Below, piece after piece: positions 36,599-46,516 of a stretch of DNA of 64,000 bases (position 1 is the stretch's first letter; each line of letters begins with the position of its first letter). The stretch spans positions 7,721,805-7,785,804 of the forward strand of contig JASSKH010000009.1 in the NCBI GenBank assembly GCA_031763025.1, given 5' to 3'. The stretch comes from Macrocystis pyrifera (Eukaryota > Sar > Phaeophyceae > Laminariales > Laminariaceae). Below the pieces are notes generated by a model. That model searched no databases. It was not told where the DNA came from and saw only the letters and a program-made list of their open reading frames with translations. A program made the position numbers and the translations under genes.

Positions 36599-37910
36599 TA
36601 ATATTAATAGTAAAAAATGAAAGCAGAAAAAAGTAACATGGCTTCGTTTGTAGATACAACAGCTAAATTTCTGCCGTTTTCAATGGCCCGCGCGGCGGGG
36701 AATTGACCATGTCACTTAAGATTCGGAATACAAAATATATCTTTGCCCACAGAACACCAGCACCTTCCGGGAAAGTACGCCAGTCACTACCGGTAGAGCC
36801 GCGTTTCTTTCTCGAGAAGGCGAGTTCAACCCTCTTCGCTCACATTGCCACAACCAACCACCGCACCCAGCAGCACCACAGCAGCAGCAGGAGCAATCTT
36901 TCTTCTCGCGTGCCCACATCTTCTCACTCCAACAAGCTCCGAGAACAACAGCTATCTACAGGCGGCTGCAATCAAAAGAAGAACGTACACACACTCCTCG
37001 TCATCATGAAGGTGGGACCTGTGCTATTAGAGAAGAGCATTATACGCCGACACGTATAATAATAGCTGATCTACGGGACGGAGGGGTTGCAAGTTGAAGT
37101 GAGTAGAGGGAAAAAAGCCGCAATGAGTGACAAGCTGTTTGTTGCCACATAAGATTGACACATTGACACGTCCTCGATGGCTCATGGAACGTGTCTACAG
37201 CATGTACATTCGCAGTGTCGCGTGTCTCTCCCACGCGGGTGTAATCGCTACCGCAGTGAATATATGCTCTCGAAGAGATGCCCGTGCCGGCGCTGATACT
37301 TGTACTTCGTGCGTATACACAGAGCGAAGTCTTTGGGCTGCTACGTAATATCTGTGATTCCGTTACAACTTATTATTCAATTACATCTACATGCTGTATA
37401 TAGGAGCACGTTGGCAGGAACAGCGCAAGAGGCACACGCAAATCAACATACCAAATACCGCCCTTCTGTGAATCAAACGAGCGGGGGGAGTGATGCCGTG
37501 GAGTACGTGAACTTTTTCGGAGATAAGGAGGAAAATACGGATGCCTCGCTTTGCAGCACCAGGCTGTGGATGGGAAGACAACACCTGCAAAAATGTATAC
37601 ACCCAGTATATATGTTTAGACTACGCGAGAATCTCGTGCGTGTTCTTGGTAGATATAGCTACAACATTAGAATTGAGGTATGCTGTATTTCTTTTCGACC
37701 CCCCCCCCCCCTTCCACAACGACTTTCTTCGCGATGCCGATCAGTCATTTATGTGTTCAATTCAGCGCGCCTGCCCTACCCCGTGTGGTGCGATGCGCCC
37801 TACTTTTTCAACACCTTCTCAGTGTGTATGTATGAATGTTGTGTGTGTTTTCGTATGCTTTCTGTCCGACATTCGCGAACTTTTCCTGGACCTATGCTGA
37901 ACTATGTCAG
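36599..37910. other. no recognised gene
   Basis: Holds a CAGCAGCAGG patch around 36870-36890, a C run near 37700 and short open frames. Nothing supports a gene. Confidence 0.5.
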
Positions 37911-38048
37911 AGTTTCGTCGGGTTGACTGCCCTGCTGGCGGCGTTTCCTCCCTGCCTCGGCACCGGAGACCTCAACGAAGTCCAAGCAACACAGCCTCTG
38001 CTCAGCGGAAGCGTGTGCAGGGTCCGGGACTCCCTCGACTTCCTAGAC
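37911..38048 (+). CDS. exon-like block with a signal-peptide-like start, gene unknown
   Basis: A GC-rich 138-nt stretch in AT-rich surroundings, bounded by ATGTCAG and a GTGAGT donor, and open in phase 0. It encodes SFVGLTALLAAFPPCLGTGD, a hydrophobic run with small residues, followed by LNEVQATQPLLSG and VRDSLDFLD. It has the look of a secretion-signal exon. It might be the 5' exon of vBPO copy 2, separated from it by the LTR element, or belong to another gene; no sequence proof exists for either. Confidence 0.35.
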
Positions 38049-40511
38049 GTGAGTGCATTGCTGTATTCCGATTCACACTGACTGGCGAGCGTGTCGACTG
38101 CAACTACAGATTTATGTACATACCATGAATGGTACTGCTGTACGTAGGTATTTTATAGCACAAATAAATTAAAGAGTGCAGTGAGAGCACACAGCAGGCA
38201 GTTCCTGCTGTTCCAGGTAGCATCATGTTCCCAAGTTCCGCTCGACTTCGACGTAAACTTCGTTTGCGTTGTTCTTGCGTATGACACATACATGACGTCA
38301 AATTATATGATACTGCACTAGTTACGGCAACTTGTTTCCCCGCCGTGAAACCACCATCGCCCAGGAGGAACTTTGTAAAGTAAGCACAAACAAGCGAATC
38401 TGGAGTCTGCCATGAGCGTCGTACTGCTTCGAACAGCAGTGTTATTATGTATATTATGTATCACAGACTTCCCGTTGAGCGTTGTTTTTTTTTCTGTTGC
38501 ACAAAATCTACAACCTACTAACGCCAACCTAACTGCCACTGGTACTGGATGTCCTGCACCTAAAAGACATAACAGGTACATCATAAGTGGTCTGTTCTTA
38601 TCACGCGTACTGATAATACACACTGGTATATATTTTTCGAACACAAGATACACCCGCTCCATGAATTCTGCAGCTTCATAATTCGTCTTCCTCATACACA
38701 AACTACTATATTTCCTCCATGATGAGGCCAAATAAAACCCCGTAGTACCCACGATCATAATGTCACACACAGCTTGCAAGGATGACTTTCGACGAAATGA
38801 TCGATCTCACGGCTGCTATTATTATTAGTATTTTTTTTATAAATTTTGAAATACGTCAGCTGTGAGTTCGACTGATTAAATAGTTGATACTCAACTTTGC
38901 AAGCTGCGTATTACGCCTCGTCTATCTTCCATTTTTACCGAATTTTACAAGTATTGTCGTCTATATTCCATTTTTACCGAATTTTACAGGTATTGTGATA
39001 AACCGAGAGCGCGTATTCTGAACATCGGGCCACGCAGGGGTCATAAGTGCTACTAAACTGGTACCGGTTCGCGAACCGTTCGCAGAAATCCGTCGTAAGG
39101 GGTTCTCGGAATAATATTGGTTGTTGTGGTTCTTGAAGAGGTTGGGTAACAGCCCCCCTATCTAAAAAGGAGAAAAAAACACATCCATCTATAATGTTCT
39201 ACTAAAGTACAAGAGACCTTCTCATTTTCCGCGTTTTATCACAAGGCAATGAGACCGATCCATCCCATACCGCAAACTTTGAGTCTGCGATGGCGGTTCT
39301 TAGGGGGTGGCGTTCTCACAATTTGCCCACTTGGGTGTTTTTCCCCGGTATAGGTTCGCACTACTCCAATCCGTGGTAACGCGCATCCGTGTCTGAGCAG
39401 ACCCCTGTGCCATACGCGGCTGACAGACAGCAGTTAGTCTGTCAATAACCCCACATTCCGACAAAGAAAGATTTCCGGCTTATTGTGGTGTCAACGTTGA
39501 GCATACAGTAGTAGGGCCTTCAAGTTTGTATAATATATATAGTATTTAGAATGGCGCTTCTCGCTGAGCACAAATGCGTACTGGTTTGCTGTGAATTCTA
39601 CAACGTAATATAAACCTGATGAACCTGAAAATGTACATGTCGGGTACGGCTGTATAGGGCACATTGCACATGAGGGTACCTGTACTGCAAGGAATGCTCC
39701 TCCGACAATGTGCACCATTGCATGCGCATATTCGCAATATCGACAAGCTTATCAACACCTACGCACTTGTTGGCTGTGGCGAATCGATGTCGTTCACTTT
39801 CGGTCCTTCTCGATACACTTACTAAAACTATATTAGCTAGCCGCAGCCTGTGTACGAACGCACAGAGCACACCAACCGAGCATACGTTGCTTTGGACGGA
39901 AGACTAACGACCGTGTGGTATTAAGGTAGATTTTGAAACGGTCGTTATATTGCCGTCCACAGCGGGATTTGTTTAGTTGATTATCACTTTTCGAATATAT
40001 GGTAGCTCAACTCGAGGTAGTCTTTCCGTTTGGTGGAGTTCCGAGCATCTTAAGCCGTGGTTACACGTCGTGCTCTACATTACGCCCCGTGATAGTTCCC
40101 TCCATTTTCATCATGCAGGAGTGGGTTCAGCGTTCCCACTAAATTTCTCTGCTGTACTCGTCGATTTTCACCGAAGTTGGATACCAAATTGTGCAATGCA
40201 TTACGGTTCAGTAGTGTAGTGACCACTCTGTGTTAGGTCACGATTTCATCGCACTTTCATCCACCACGGCACGAGAACTCAGGGCAAACAAACGTATGCC
40301 TCGAAGGTGTACCAAGTGCAGGACACCTACTGCTGTGATAGGACACCGGACAGCTGACCCAGGCTTGATTTATTATTTGAGGGAGGGTGCTTTCTGCACT
40401 AATTTTAAGATATCGACGCCCGGAAGATATACTTGACGCTTGAATCAGCCTCCTGATGTCTTACTGTGCTGTTTCTTAGTAAGTGCTCTGTGTGTCACTC
40501 AAGTATAATTA
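38049..40511. other. AT-rich region, no recognised gene
   Basis: Open frames occur on both strands, for example 38318-38779 minus (153 codons) and 39598-39870 minus, without recognisable motifs. A short tandem repeat lies at 38918-38995. Confidence 0.5.
38918..38995. repeat. 39-bp tandem duplication
   Basis: TCGTCTATNTTCCATTTTTA plus CCGAATTTTACARGTATTG occurs twice in a row with two differences. Confidence 0.85.
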
Positions 40512-40613
40512 TTACGGGGGTCTATAATTAATAGGACCTATGGTATACATAAAACCTATATATACCTATTTTTACTAACAATATTAGGTCCTATTTACTA
40601 TGGTCACCCGTTA
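40512..40613. mobile_element. TA-flanked MITE, copy 3 (102 bp)
   Basis: TTACGGGGGTCTATAATTAA at the left, mirrored with changes at the right (ACTATGGTCACCCGTTA), TA on both sides. The interior shares CCTATTTTTACTAACAAT with copy 2. Confidence 0.8.
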
Positions 40614-40625
40614 TAGTTAATTACT

Positions 40626-40695
40626 AAAATTAATTACACCTACCCATGCCCAGGTACAACAAAAATTAATTACACCCACCTATGCCCAGGTACAC
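40626..40695. repeat. 36-bp tandem duplication next to MITE copy 3
   Basis: AAAATTAATTACACCYACCY followed by ATGCCCAGGTACA is present twice in direct order. Confidence 0.85.
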
Positions 40696-40794
40696 AGTCC
40701 TGCGCTACTGTACAGCAGTAGCACAGTACTGCTGTAAGAGTACGGTATAATGATCACGATACAATACATACTCGTAGGCTATTATTGTGGTCCT

Positions 40795-41026
40795 TATGGC
40801 CTCTGCCAGATGATATCAGCAAGAGGGCTTCCAGCGAGGGACTCCACCAGTCTCGCTGGCCTCGCACTCAGTAAGTCTTGTTCTTAGAGCTTGTATTATC
40901 ACGGAGTGATCCTCATCGGACCACGAGCCAGGTGGCTAGGGGACATCACACAGGATCCCCGGCCACTGCTCCACTCACACATGCGATTACACTGAAACCT
41001 CCACGGCTTGGTATCTTTTGGCTACA
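40795..41026 (-). repeat. 3' LTR of the Gypsy element
   Basis: On the minus strand it begins TGTAGCC and ends GGCCATA. No difference from the 5' LTR was seen. Confidence 0.9.
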
Positions 41027-41104
41027 GCACCCCCAAAGCGAGTTCACTCGACACGAACGAGCTTGACAAAACCAAAAAACCAAGACGAAATCGCATGCGG
41101 CACA

Positions 41105-41434
41105 TCACAAATCAATGCTGAACTCTGAAGCAATTTTAATCTTGAGCGCACGGGTCATCCGTAATTTGCGCAATTCCTTCACGACGAATTCAGGCGCAGC
41201 AGAATAAATCGACCGCAAAGACTCCCACGTGCGCTCCTCTGCTTCGAAACCATCCCAATCGACCAAGACAATCACCTCGTTGGCATCATCTTCGGCCACA
41301 TGCACCAAAGCATTCATGCGGCATTCACCCTGCGCAAAGGAATGTTGGAAAACATCCTTCAGATCAGCGGTGACGTTCAACGTCGCATCCGCATAAAATC
41401 GTAAACGAAGGAAACAAAGTCGGCGCCACACCAC
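41105..41434 (-). CDS. retroelement part: chromodomain-like C-terminus
   Basis: Contains VLVDWDGFEAEERTWESL, the aromatic-plus-TWE pattern of chromodomains found at the end of chromovirus integrases, followed by PEFVVKELRKLR. In such elements the module directs insertion to marked chromatin. Part of the fossil at 40795-45553. Confidence 0.6.
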   Translation of the reverse strand: MVWRRLCFLRLRFYADATLNVTADLKDVFQHSFAQGECRMNALVHVAEDDANEVIVLVDWDGFEAEERTWESLRSIYSAAPEFVVKELRKLRMTRALKIKIASEFSIDL

Positions 41435-44177
41435 GGTGACCAGCCGAGCGCATGTGCGCGCACACCATCAAACGAGTTTGAAGAGCAAGATCATCCGGCG
41501 GAATCCACAAGACGTCACGCACCCCAACACGCACACGAAACAAACCATCATCGGCCAAGGTAGCTTGACCGAAGGTTGTCGAAAATTCATGAACACCAAC
41601 GCCGATACGAGCGACAGACCTTTGTTGCGAGGCACGAATCACATCCAATGCGGGAAGCGAATCGTCAGCATTACATGGGCTGTGCACGGCAACCGAACGA
41701 ACAGGCACCGTAGGAACTTTGACCCAACGAGACAACAGATCCCCCCAACAGTTTCGATCGCCAGGGATGTGTTCGATTGCATAGCGGTATTGTCCTAAAA
41801 CACCCTTCCAATTCTCTAGGCGTTGTGCCATGGTCTTTGTGACCGTCGTGACACACTTCTCCGGATTGAAAATGTACTGCAAGTTTCGATGATCAGTAAA
41901 GATATGAACACCACCCCAAAGCAGGTATTCGAGCCTCCGGAACGTATTAACGATCGCAAAACCTTCTTTGTCGACAGTCGCCCAGCGCAACTGCGAACCT
42001 GTGAACGAACCACTCAGAAATCCGAGAGGCTCGTGAGACATGCTTTCCAACGCCAATCCACTGCGAAATTCGTGTTCAGGCACTTGGGTGAGAAAACTAC
42101 CCCAATGGAAATCAGAAGCGTCAGGAAACATCAAAACAACGCACCCGGGACGAGGATGATGAAGCGGCACTGCTTGCGCCACCAAACCCCGTGCGGCATT
42201 CCACGCCCGCACCCGATCCTCCGTCCACGCGGTATCCTTGATGACACGATTGCGCGCCACTCGCTTAGTCCGACGTGTAGCCCCAACAAGGAGCTCCTCC
42301 AAAAAATCACGTAACGGTGCTACCGTTTCCGCTAAACGTGGTAACGATGTACGCAACCAGTTGACAGCCTGCAAGAATTGCATTAGTTCTCCAGCGTTTT
42401 CGGGACGACGCATTTCACTTAAACCTTGCACTCGAGCGGGGTCATGGGACACGACACCATTGGAATACACCTTACCACACCAGACCAGTTCACGAGAGAA
42501 GAAGGTACACTTGTGGGCGGCGACAAACAGTCCAACATTCTCCAGGCGTTCAAGAATGTCATCAAGCAGCTGCAGAAGAGCTTCTTCGGTGTCTGCGAAA
42601 AAGAAAACGTCATCGACCCAAACTTTGCAATCCAAACCACGCAACACTTCAGTCATGACACCTTGGAAATAAGAAGTCGCATTCAAAACACCTTGGGGAA
42701 CACGGGTAGGCGTGAACAAACCGTCGCTTGTCGCCATGGTGAAGACGTCTTGCGCCTCCGGAGCCAAAGGCATCTGCCAGTACCCTTGAAGTAGGTCCAG
42801 CTTGCCGAAGAAACGCGCCCCCAGCAGATCTCCCATGTCTTCATGGTTGGGCATGACGCCCGGGGACTTCTCCACCTGTGCGTTCACCGCCGAGTAGTCG
42901 CTCACCAAACGGAAAGAGTCCTTCTTGGGCACCGCCATCGCCGGACTCGCCCACACCGCCTGGATGTTGTGGTAGACAAAGCCAAAAAACACCAAAGCAG
43001 CAATGCACTTCGAGAGCCAGTCCCTTTTCGTCGGTTCGTACCGACGTGGCGTTGCCTTGACAGGCTTCGCCTGTTGCTTCAGCTGCACTCGCATCGGCTC
43101 CACTTGCGCTGGCGGATCACCACACAGCGCACGGCGAAAAGCACCCACGCGACGAGCCAAAATTTCGCGCAAACGGGTTGCTCCGCCGACGCTTAATCCA
43201 CTCTGCTCTGCCTGCTGCACGCTGTCCTCCAACGCCCGTTCTCGGGCCGTCCGCTCCTCCTCCGGATCCATGAACATGTCTGGCCCCCGGTCGACCAAAT
43301 GTTCCACCGCCTTGTCCTCCGGAGCATCCACCGTAGCCTCGGTCTGAAAAGCACGCACGGAAACCGTCACTCTGCGCGCCGCAAGGTAACTCGGAGTCTC
43401 CACACCGGTCGATACCGGCACTGCGCGAGGGCGAAGCTTCTCCAGAGCTTCACGGTAGACGTCGATGCCAAGAGCTTTCATGGTAGCCATGCCAAACAGA
43501 ACGACGTTATCTGTACCAGGCATGACCGCGAAAGTGATGGGCTCCAATTTCACCGCTCCCCACGGCGTCCGTACACTCACGGCAATCGGCACCGTTTTGT
43601 GCGTGACCATCACTGAAACACCCGTAGCGGTTTTCGCCTGCTGCGGGCCATTTTCGAACGGAATTTGCAGATCGGCGCCGCCGAAATGCGAAGACAGCTG
43701 CTGAAGTAAGCCGACACCGATGGACGTGAGCGCCGACCCCGAATCAAGGATCACACGCGCCATCAGCGAACCAACCGACCCTGGCAAAGAGAGATCAGCG
43801 CGTAAACACTCAGCGCTGCGATCGACAGGCACTTCACCTGCCGTTGAACTCTGGTCGGTACCAAGAGTCACCTGACGCCATGGCTGCCCTCCTACAGCCG
43901 GCGCCGAAGAAATAGAATCGGCGGTCCACCCCGACCAAGACGTCGAATATACAGACGGTTCCGGCGCTACCGCCCCTGCAGCAGCACCAGACACTGACTC
44001 CGCCCGCTCGGTGGATGGCGAAGTTCTCGCTCCAGCAGCACCCACCGATGTTCCAGCTCCTCCAACGTATACAGCTCGGCCGGCAACAGACGAACCAGAT
44101 CCCGACCCAGCGGCTCCTGCCGCTGGCGCACCAGAAGTTGAAGAAGCAACAGCAGAAGTTCCACCGCCCGCTGTCAA
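41364..44177 (-). CDS. retroelement part: protease, reverse transcriptase, RNase H
   Basis: Domains in order on one long frame are: a Ser/Gly/Ala-rich linker; a retropepsin-like ILDSGSALTSIG around residues 135-150; reverse transcriptase with FRLVSDYSAVNAQ, LDLLQGYWQMPL, VPQGVLNATSYFQ and the catalytic VWVDDV; RNase H with FPDASDFHWGSF and IFTDHRNLQYIF; and the zinc-binding start of an integrase (CAHMRSAGHRG). This fits Ty3/Gypsy. Read as a part of a broken element. Confidence 0.85.
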   Translation of the reverse strand: MTAGGGTSAVASSTSGAPAAGAAGSGSGSSVAGRAVYVGGAGTSVGAAGARTSPSTERAESVSGAAAGAVAPEPSVYSTSWSGWTADSISSAPAVGGQPWRQVTLGTDQSSTAGEVPVDRSAECLRADLSLPGSVGSLMARVILDSGSALTSIGVGLLQQLSSHFGGADLQIPFENGPQQAKTATGVSVMVTHKTVPIAVSVRTPWGAVKLEPITFAVMPGTDNVVLFGMATMKALGIDVYREALEKLRPRAVPVSTGVETPSYLAARRVTVSVRAFQTEATVDAPEDKAVEHLVDRGPDMFMDPEEERTARERALEDSVQQAEQSGLSVGGATRLREILARRVGAFRRALCGDPPAQVEPMRVQLKQQAKPVKATPRRYEPTKRDWLSKCIAALVFFGFVYHNIQAVWASPAMAVPKKDSFRLVSDYSAVNAQVEKSPGVMPNHEDMGDLLGARFFGKLDLLQGYWQMPLAPEAQDVFTMATSDGLFTPTRVPQGVLNATSYFQGVMTEVLRGLDCKVWVDDVFFFADTEEALLQLLDDILERLENVGLFVAAHKCTFFSRELVWCGKVYSNGVVSHDPARVQGLSEMRRPENAGELMQFLQAVNWLRTSLPRLAETVAPLRDFLEELLVGATRRTKRVARNRVIKDTAWTEDRVRAWNAARGLVAQAVPLHHPRPGCVVLMFPDASDFHWGSFLTQVPEHEFRSGLALESMSHEPLGFLSGSFTGSQLRWATVDKEGFAIVNTFRRLEYLLWGGVHIFTDHRNLQYIFNPEKCVTTVTKTMAQRLENWKGVLGQYRYAIEHIPGDRNCWGDLLSRWVKVPTVPVRSVAVHSPCNADDSLPALDVIRASQQRSVARIGVGVHEFSTTFGQATLADDGLFRVRVGVRDVLWIPPDDLALQTRLMVCAHMRSAGHRGVAPTLFPSFTILCGCDVERHR

Positions 44178-44219
44178 TTGATTGCCACCACGGCCACCGC
44201 GCCCGCGTCCATGGTTGAA

Positions 44220-45114
44220 TCTGCCCCGGCCGCCATTGCGGCCCCCGCGATACCCTGACGACCCGCGCCCACCACTGCTGGGAGCTGTGCCGCCACCGCG
44301 AGCTTTTGGGCAATCAGAAACATAATGGTTGGGATCACCACACTCGAAACAGACGCGAACAAACGACTTTTTCGCGGACTGCTGCTGTTTCGGTTTCTGC
44401 TGCTGTTGGCGTCGCGGTTCAGCTGCCCCTGCAGCATCTTTCCGACCATACGCCTCGATGAATTTCCACTGTTCTGCAGCAGAAAAAAATTTGGTCCATG
44501 ACCAATGCCGGGTCCTTCTTCCACCCTGCAGCGTACGTTAGCTGACCTTTTACGTACTTTTTGAACTCGGACGGCCATAAGCCATCCACCAACGCCATGC
44601 TCACAAATTCCGCCGGTCCGGGCAACCACGAACGGTCCTGCGCGCGGTACATGGCATGCACCGCGTGATTCTCCGCAAAATACTTTTCCATAGCGGAGTT
44701 TACCATCATCGCGCGGTCTTTGACGGATGTTTCACCGCCCTGCTTTTCATCGCGCCTCATTGAGAGAACGCGACGCAAGTCCGCTGCCGCCCGCGAGGTG
44801 TCAAATCTGTTGCTGGTGGTTGTGTAACCAGCGTGCTGCCTAACAGCGTCCAACAACTCCGAGGCGGTCATCGTAGTCTGATGCTTGTAAAATCCCTCAA
44901 AACACCGATGAATGTAATTGGGGATAAGCTGGCCCATGCTCACTTTGGAGTGCTGAACCACCCCCTGAGCGTTGGCGAGCTGCAGCCGTTCCTCATAATC
45001 GAGGTACGCTGCGTAAAAAAAAACACGAGAGGCCTGCTCGGTCCACACCTCTCCGTATTTCGGTGGAGTCAGAGACTCCCCTACCACCAGCGGCGTGCTT
45101 GCCGTGTGCGCCAT
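44220..45114 (-). CDS. retroelement part: Gag-like region with zinc knuckle
   Basis: A Gag-like alpha-helical frame (FYKHQTTMTASELLDAVRQH; DGLWPSEFKKYVKGQL) is followed by CFECGDPNHYVSDCP, a CX2CX4HX4C knuckle, and Gly/Arg-rich sequence. In the family this packages RNA in the particle. Confidence 0.7.
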
Positions 45115-45321
45115 AATCCACAGCAGTCCACCTGGACTCTACTGTAATAACGGAGAAACTGCCGCCTGACCTGTGCGTCCTCCAGCTCCCGGAGCGTCCT
45201 CCCCTGCTGTGCGCTTCAAGCCGTTTCGATCCGTCCAACGGGCCAACTGCCTTCCCAGCTGTGACCCAATACTCCGCAGCCGAAAACTCCTCCAACAGAA
45301 GTTCCGCGAATATCTAGATAT

Positions 45322-45553
45322 TATGGCCTCTGCCAGATGATATCAGCAAGAGGGCTTCCAGCGAGGGACTCCACCAGTCTCGCTGGCCTCGCACTCAGTA
45401 AGTCTTGTTCTTAGAGCTTGTATTATCACGGAGTGATCCTCATCGGACCACGAGCCAGGTGGCTAGGGGACATCACACAGGATCCCCGGCCACTGCTCCA
45501 CTCACACATGCGATTACACTGAAACCTCCACGGCTTGGTATCTTTTGGCTACA
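45322..45553 (-). repeat. 5' LTR of the Gypsy element
   Basis: Looks identical over its full length to 40795-41026. The base after it starts the TCCT flank that also precedes the other LTR. Confidence 0.9.
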
Positions 45554-46354
45554 TCCTCTACATAGCGGTGTACCTCTTCCTTCTGTTTTTTTGGCGGTAC
45601 TATGGCCTAGGTAAAAAAAACCCTGGTAAAAGCCTGGTATATTTTTCACCAACAGAATAGAACACTAGTTTCGCAGTTTACTGTGTCCTCTTCTTTCCAA
45701 AACAGAGAGCTCGAAACAGAGCGATAGGAAGCAAAAATGGACGAACGGCGTCGACGAGCTGTGCCCACGCCAAATCCTATGCATGATGGTAACCTAGGCG
45801 CATTGGCGTCCTATATATGTATGTATACACAGGTTGACTACGATACTAATTGAGTGCCGTCTTGGCTAAAAGGCTCCGGCGAGTTGATGAGCCGGGAAGA
45901 AGAACTGACTTACAGTATACACTGCACCGAAAGCAACAAACCAATACAGAAGAGGCCTCATAGAAACTACTAGTGGTATACGTACTATTCCTCCATTGGC
46001 CATCTGATGTTATGCAGCGCTTATGCCAATATCATACGTACACAAAATACTAGGTACATTTTTGTATAGAAGTTGCATTCATCCGAAAGAGATTGGCTAC
46101 ACGAGGGGTTCACTGATGTGAAACTTTCGCACAGAGGGTGCTACTACTGAACAACGGGCAGAAGTATGATGTATATCTACCTTTTGGCGAACGACACGAA
46201 GTATAGAAGGTATTGCTATTTCGTTGTGGTCGACCTACAGCAATACACGGGAAAATATTTTTGGCCGGCACGGTTTACTTAGCTGGCTGGCACCTACAGC
46301 AGAAACTAACCTTGCCGATCTGTGTATGCCGCGCCGCCCTCACGACGTCTGCAG
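45554..46354. other. 5' side of vBPO copy 2, no exon proven
   Basis: The first exon(s) of copy 2, with start codon and secretion signal, should lie here or beyond the LTR element. No convincing candidate is seen, and no promoter element stands out. The stretch ends with the CTGCAG acceptor of the first visible exon. Confidence 0.5.
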
Positions 46355-46516
46355 CCGGTGGCGCGCGCGAAGGTAACCTTCGCGAAGCGCGTGGCCATCG
46401 CCAAGGACGAGTTCGCGGTCGGACCGACGTGCCACATCACCAATGGCGACGAGGAAAATGTCCCGCTATTCGCTGGGCAGTACCACAAGTCGCTCCCACA
46501 CGACAAGTTCGGACAG
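46355..46516 (+). CDS. vBPO: vBPO copy 2, first visible exon
   Basis: 54 codons, phase 0 at both ends: FAKRVAIAKDEFAVGPTCHI then HKSLPHDKFGQ. Matches the N-terminal region of the mature Ascophyllum enzyme (VCQINNG, FHKSLPHDDLGQ). Confidence 0.85.

Larger units (their letters stand above)
40795..45553 (-). mobile_element. Ty3/Gypsy-type LTR retroelement, young, broken
   Basis: Two 232-bp LTRs that look identical and the 4-bp flanks TCCT on both sides mark a recent insertion. Reading on the minus strand, the parts seen are a Gag-like frame with a CCHC zinc knuckle, a polyprotein with aspartic protease, reverse transcriptase and RNase H, an integrase start, and a chromodomain-like end. The order protease-RT-RNase H-integrase-chromodomain is that of chromovirus-like Gypsy elements. 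It looks broken, with about two breaks. The solo LTR at 31070-31457 belongs to the same family. It lies about 0.8 kb upstream of the first visible exon of vBPO copy 2 and points away from it. Confidence 0.9.

Noticed and set aside
45737-45788. Possible first exon of vBPO copy 2 (ATG followed by 17 codons and a GTAACC donor)
   Set aside because: Ends in phase 1 whereas the next visible exon needs phase 0; no secretion signal; no similarity to vBPO N-termini.
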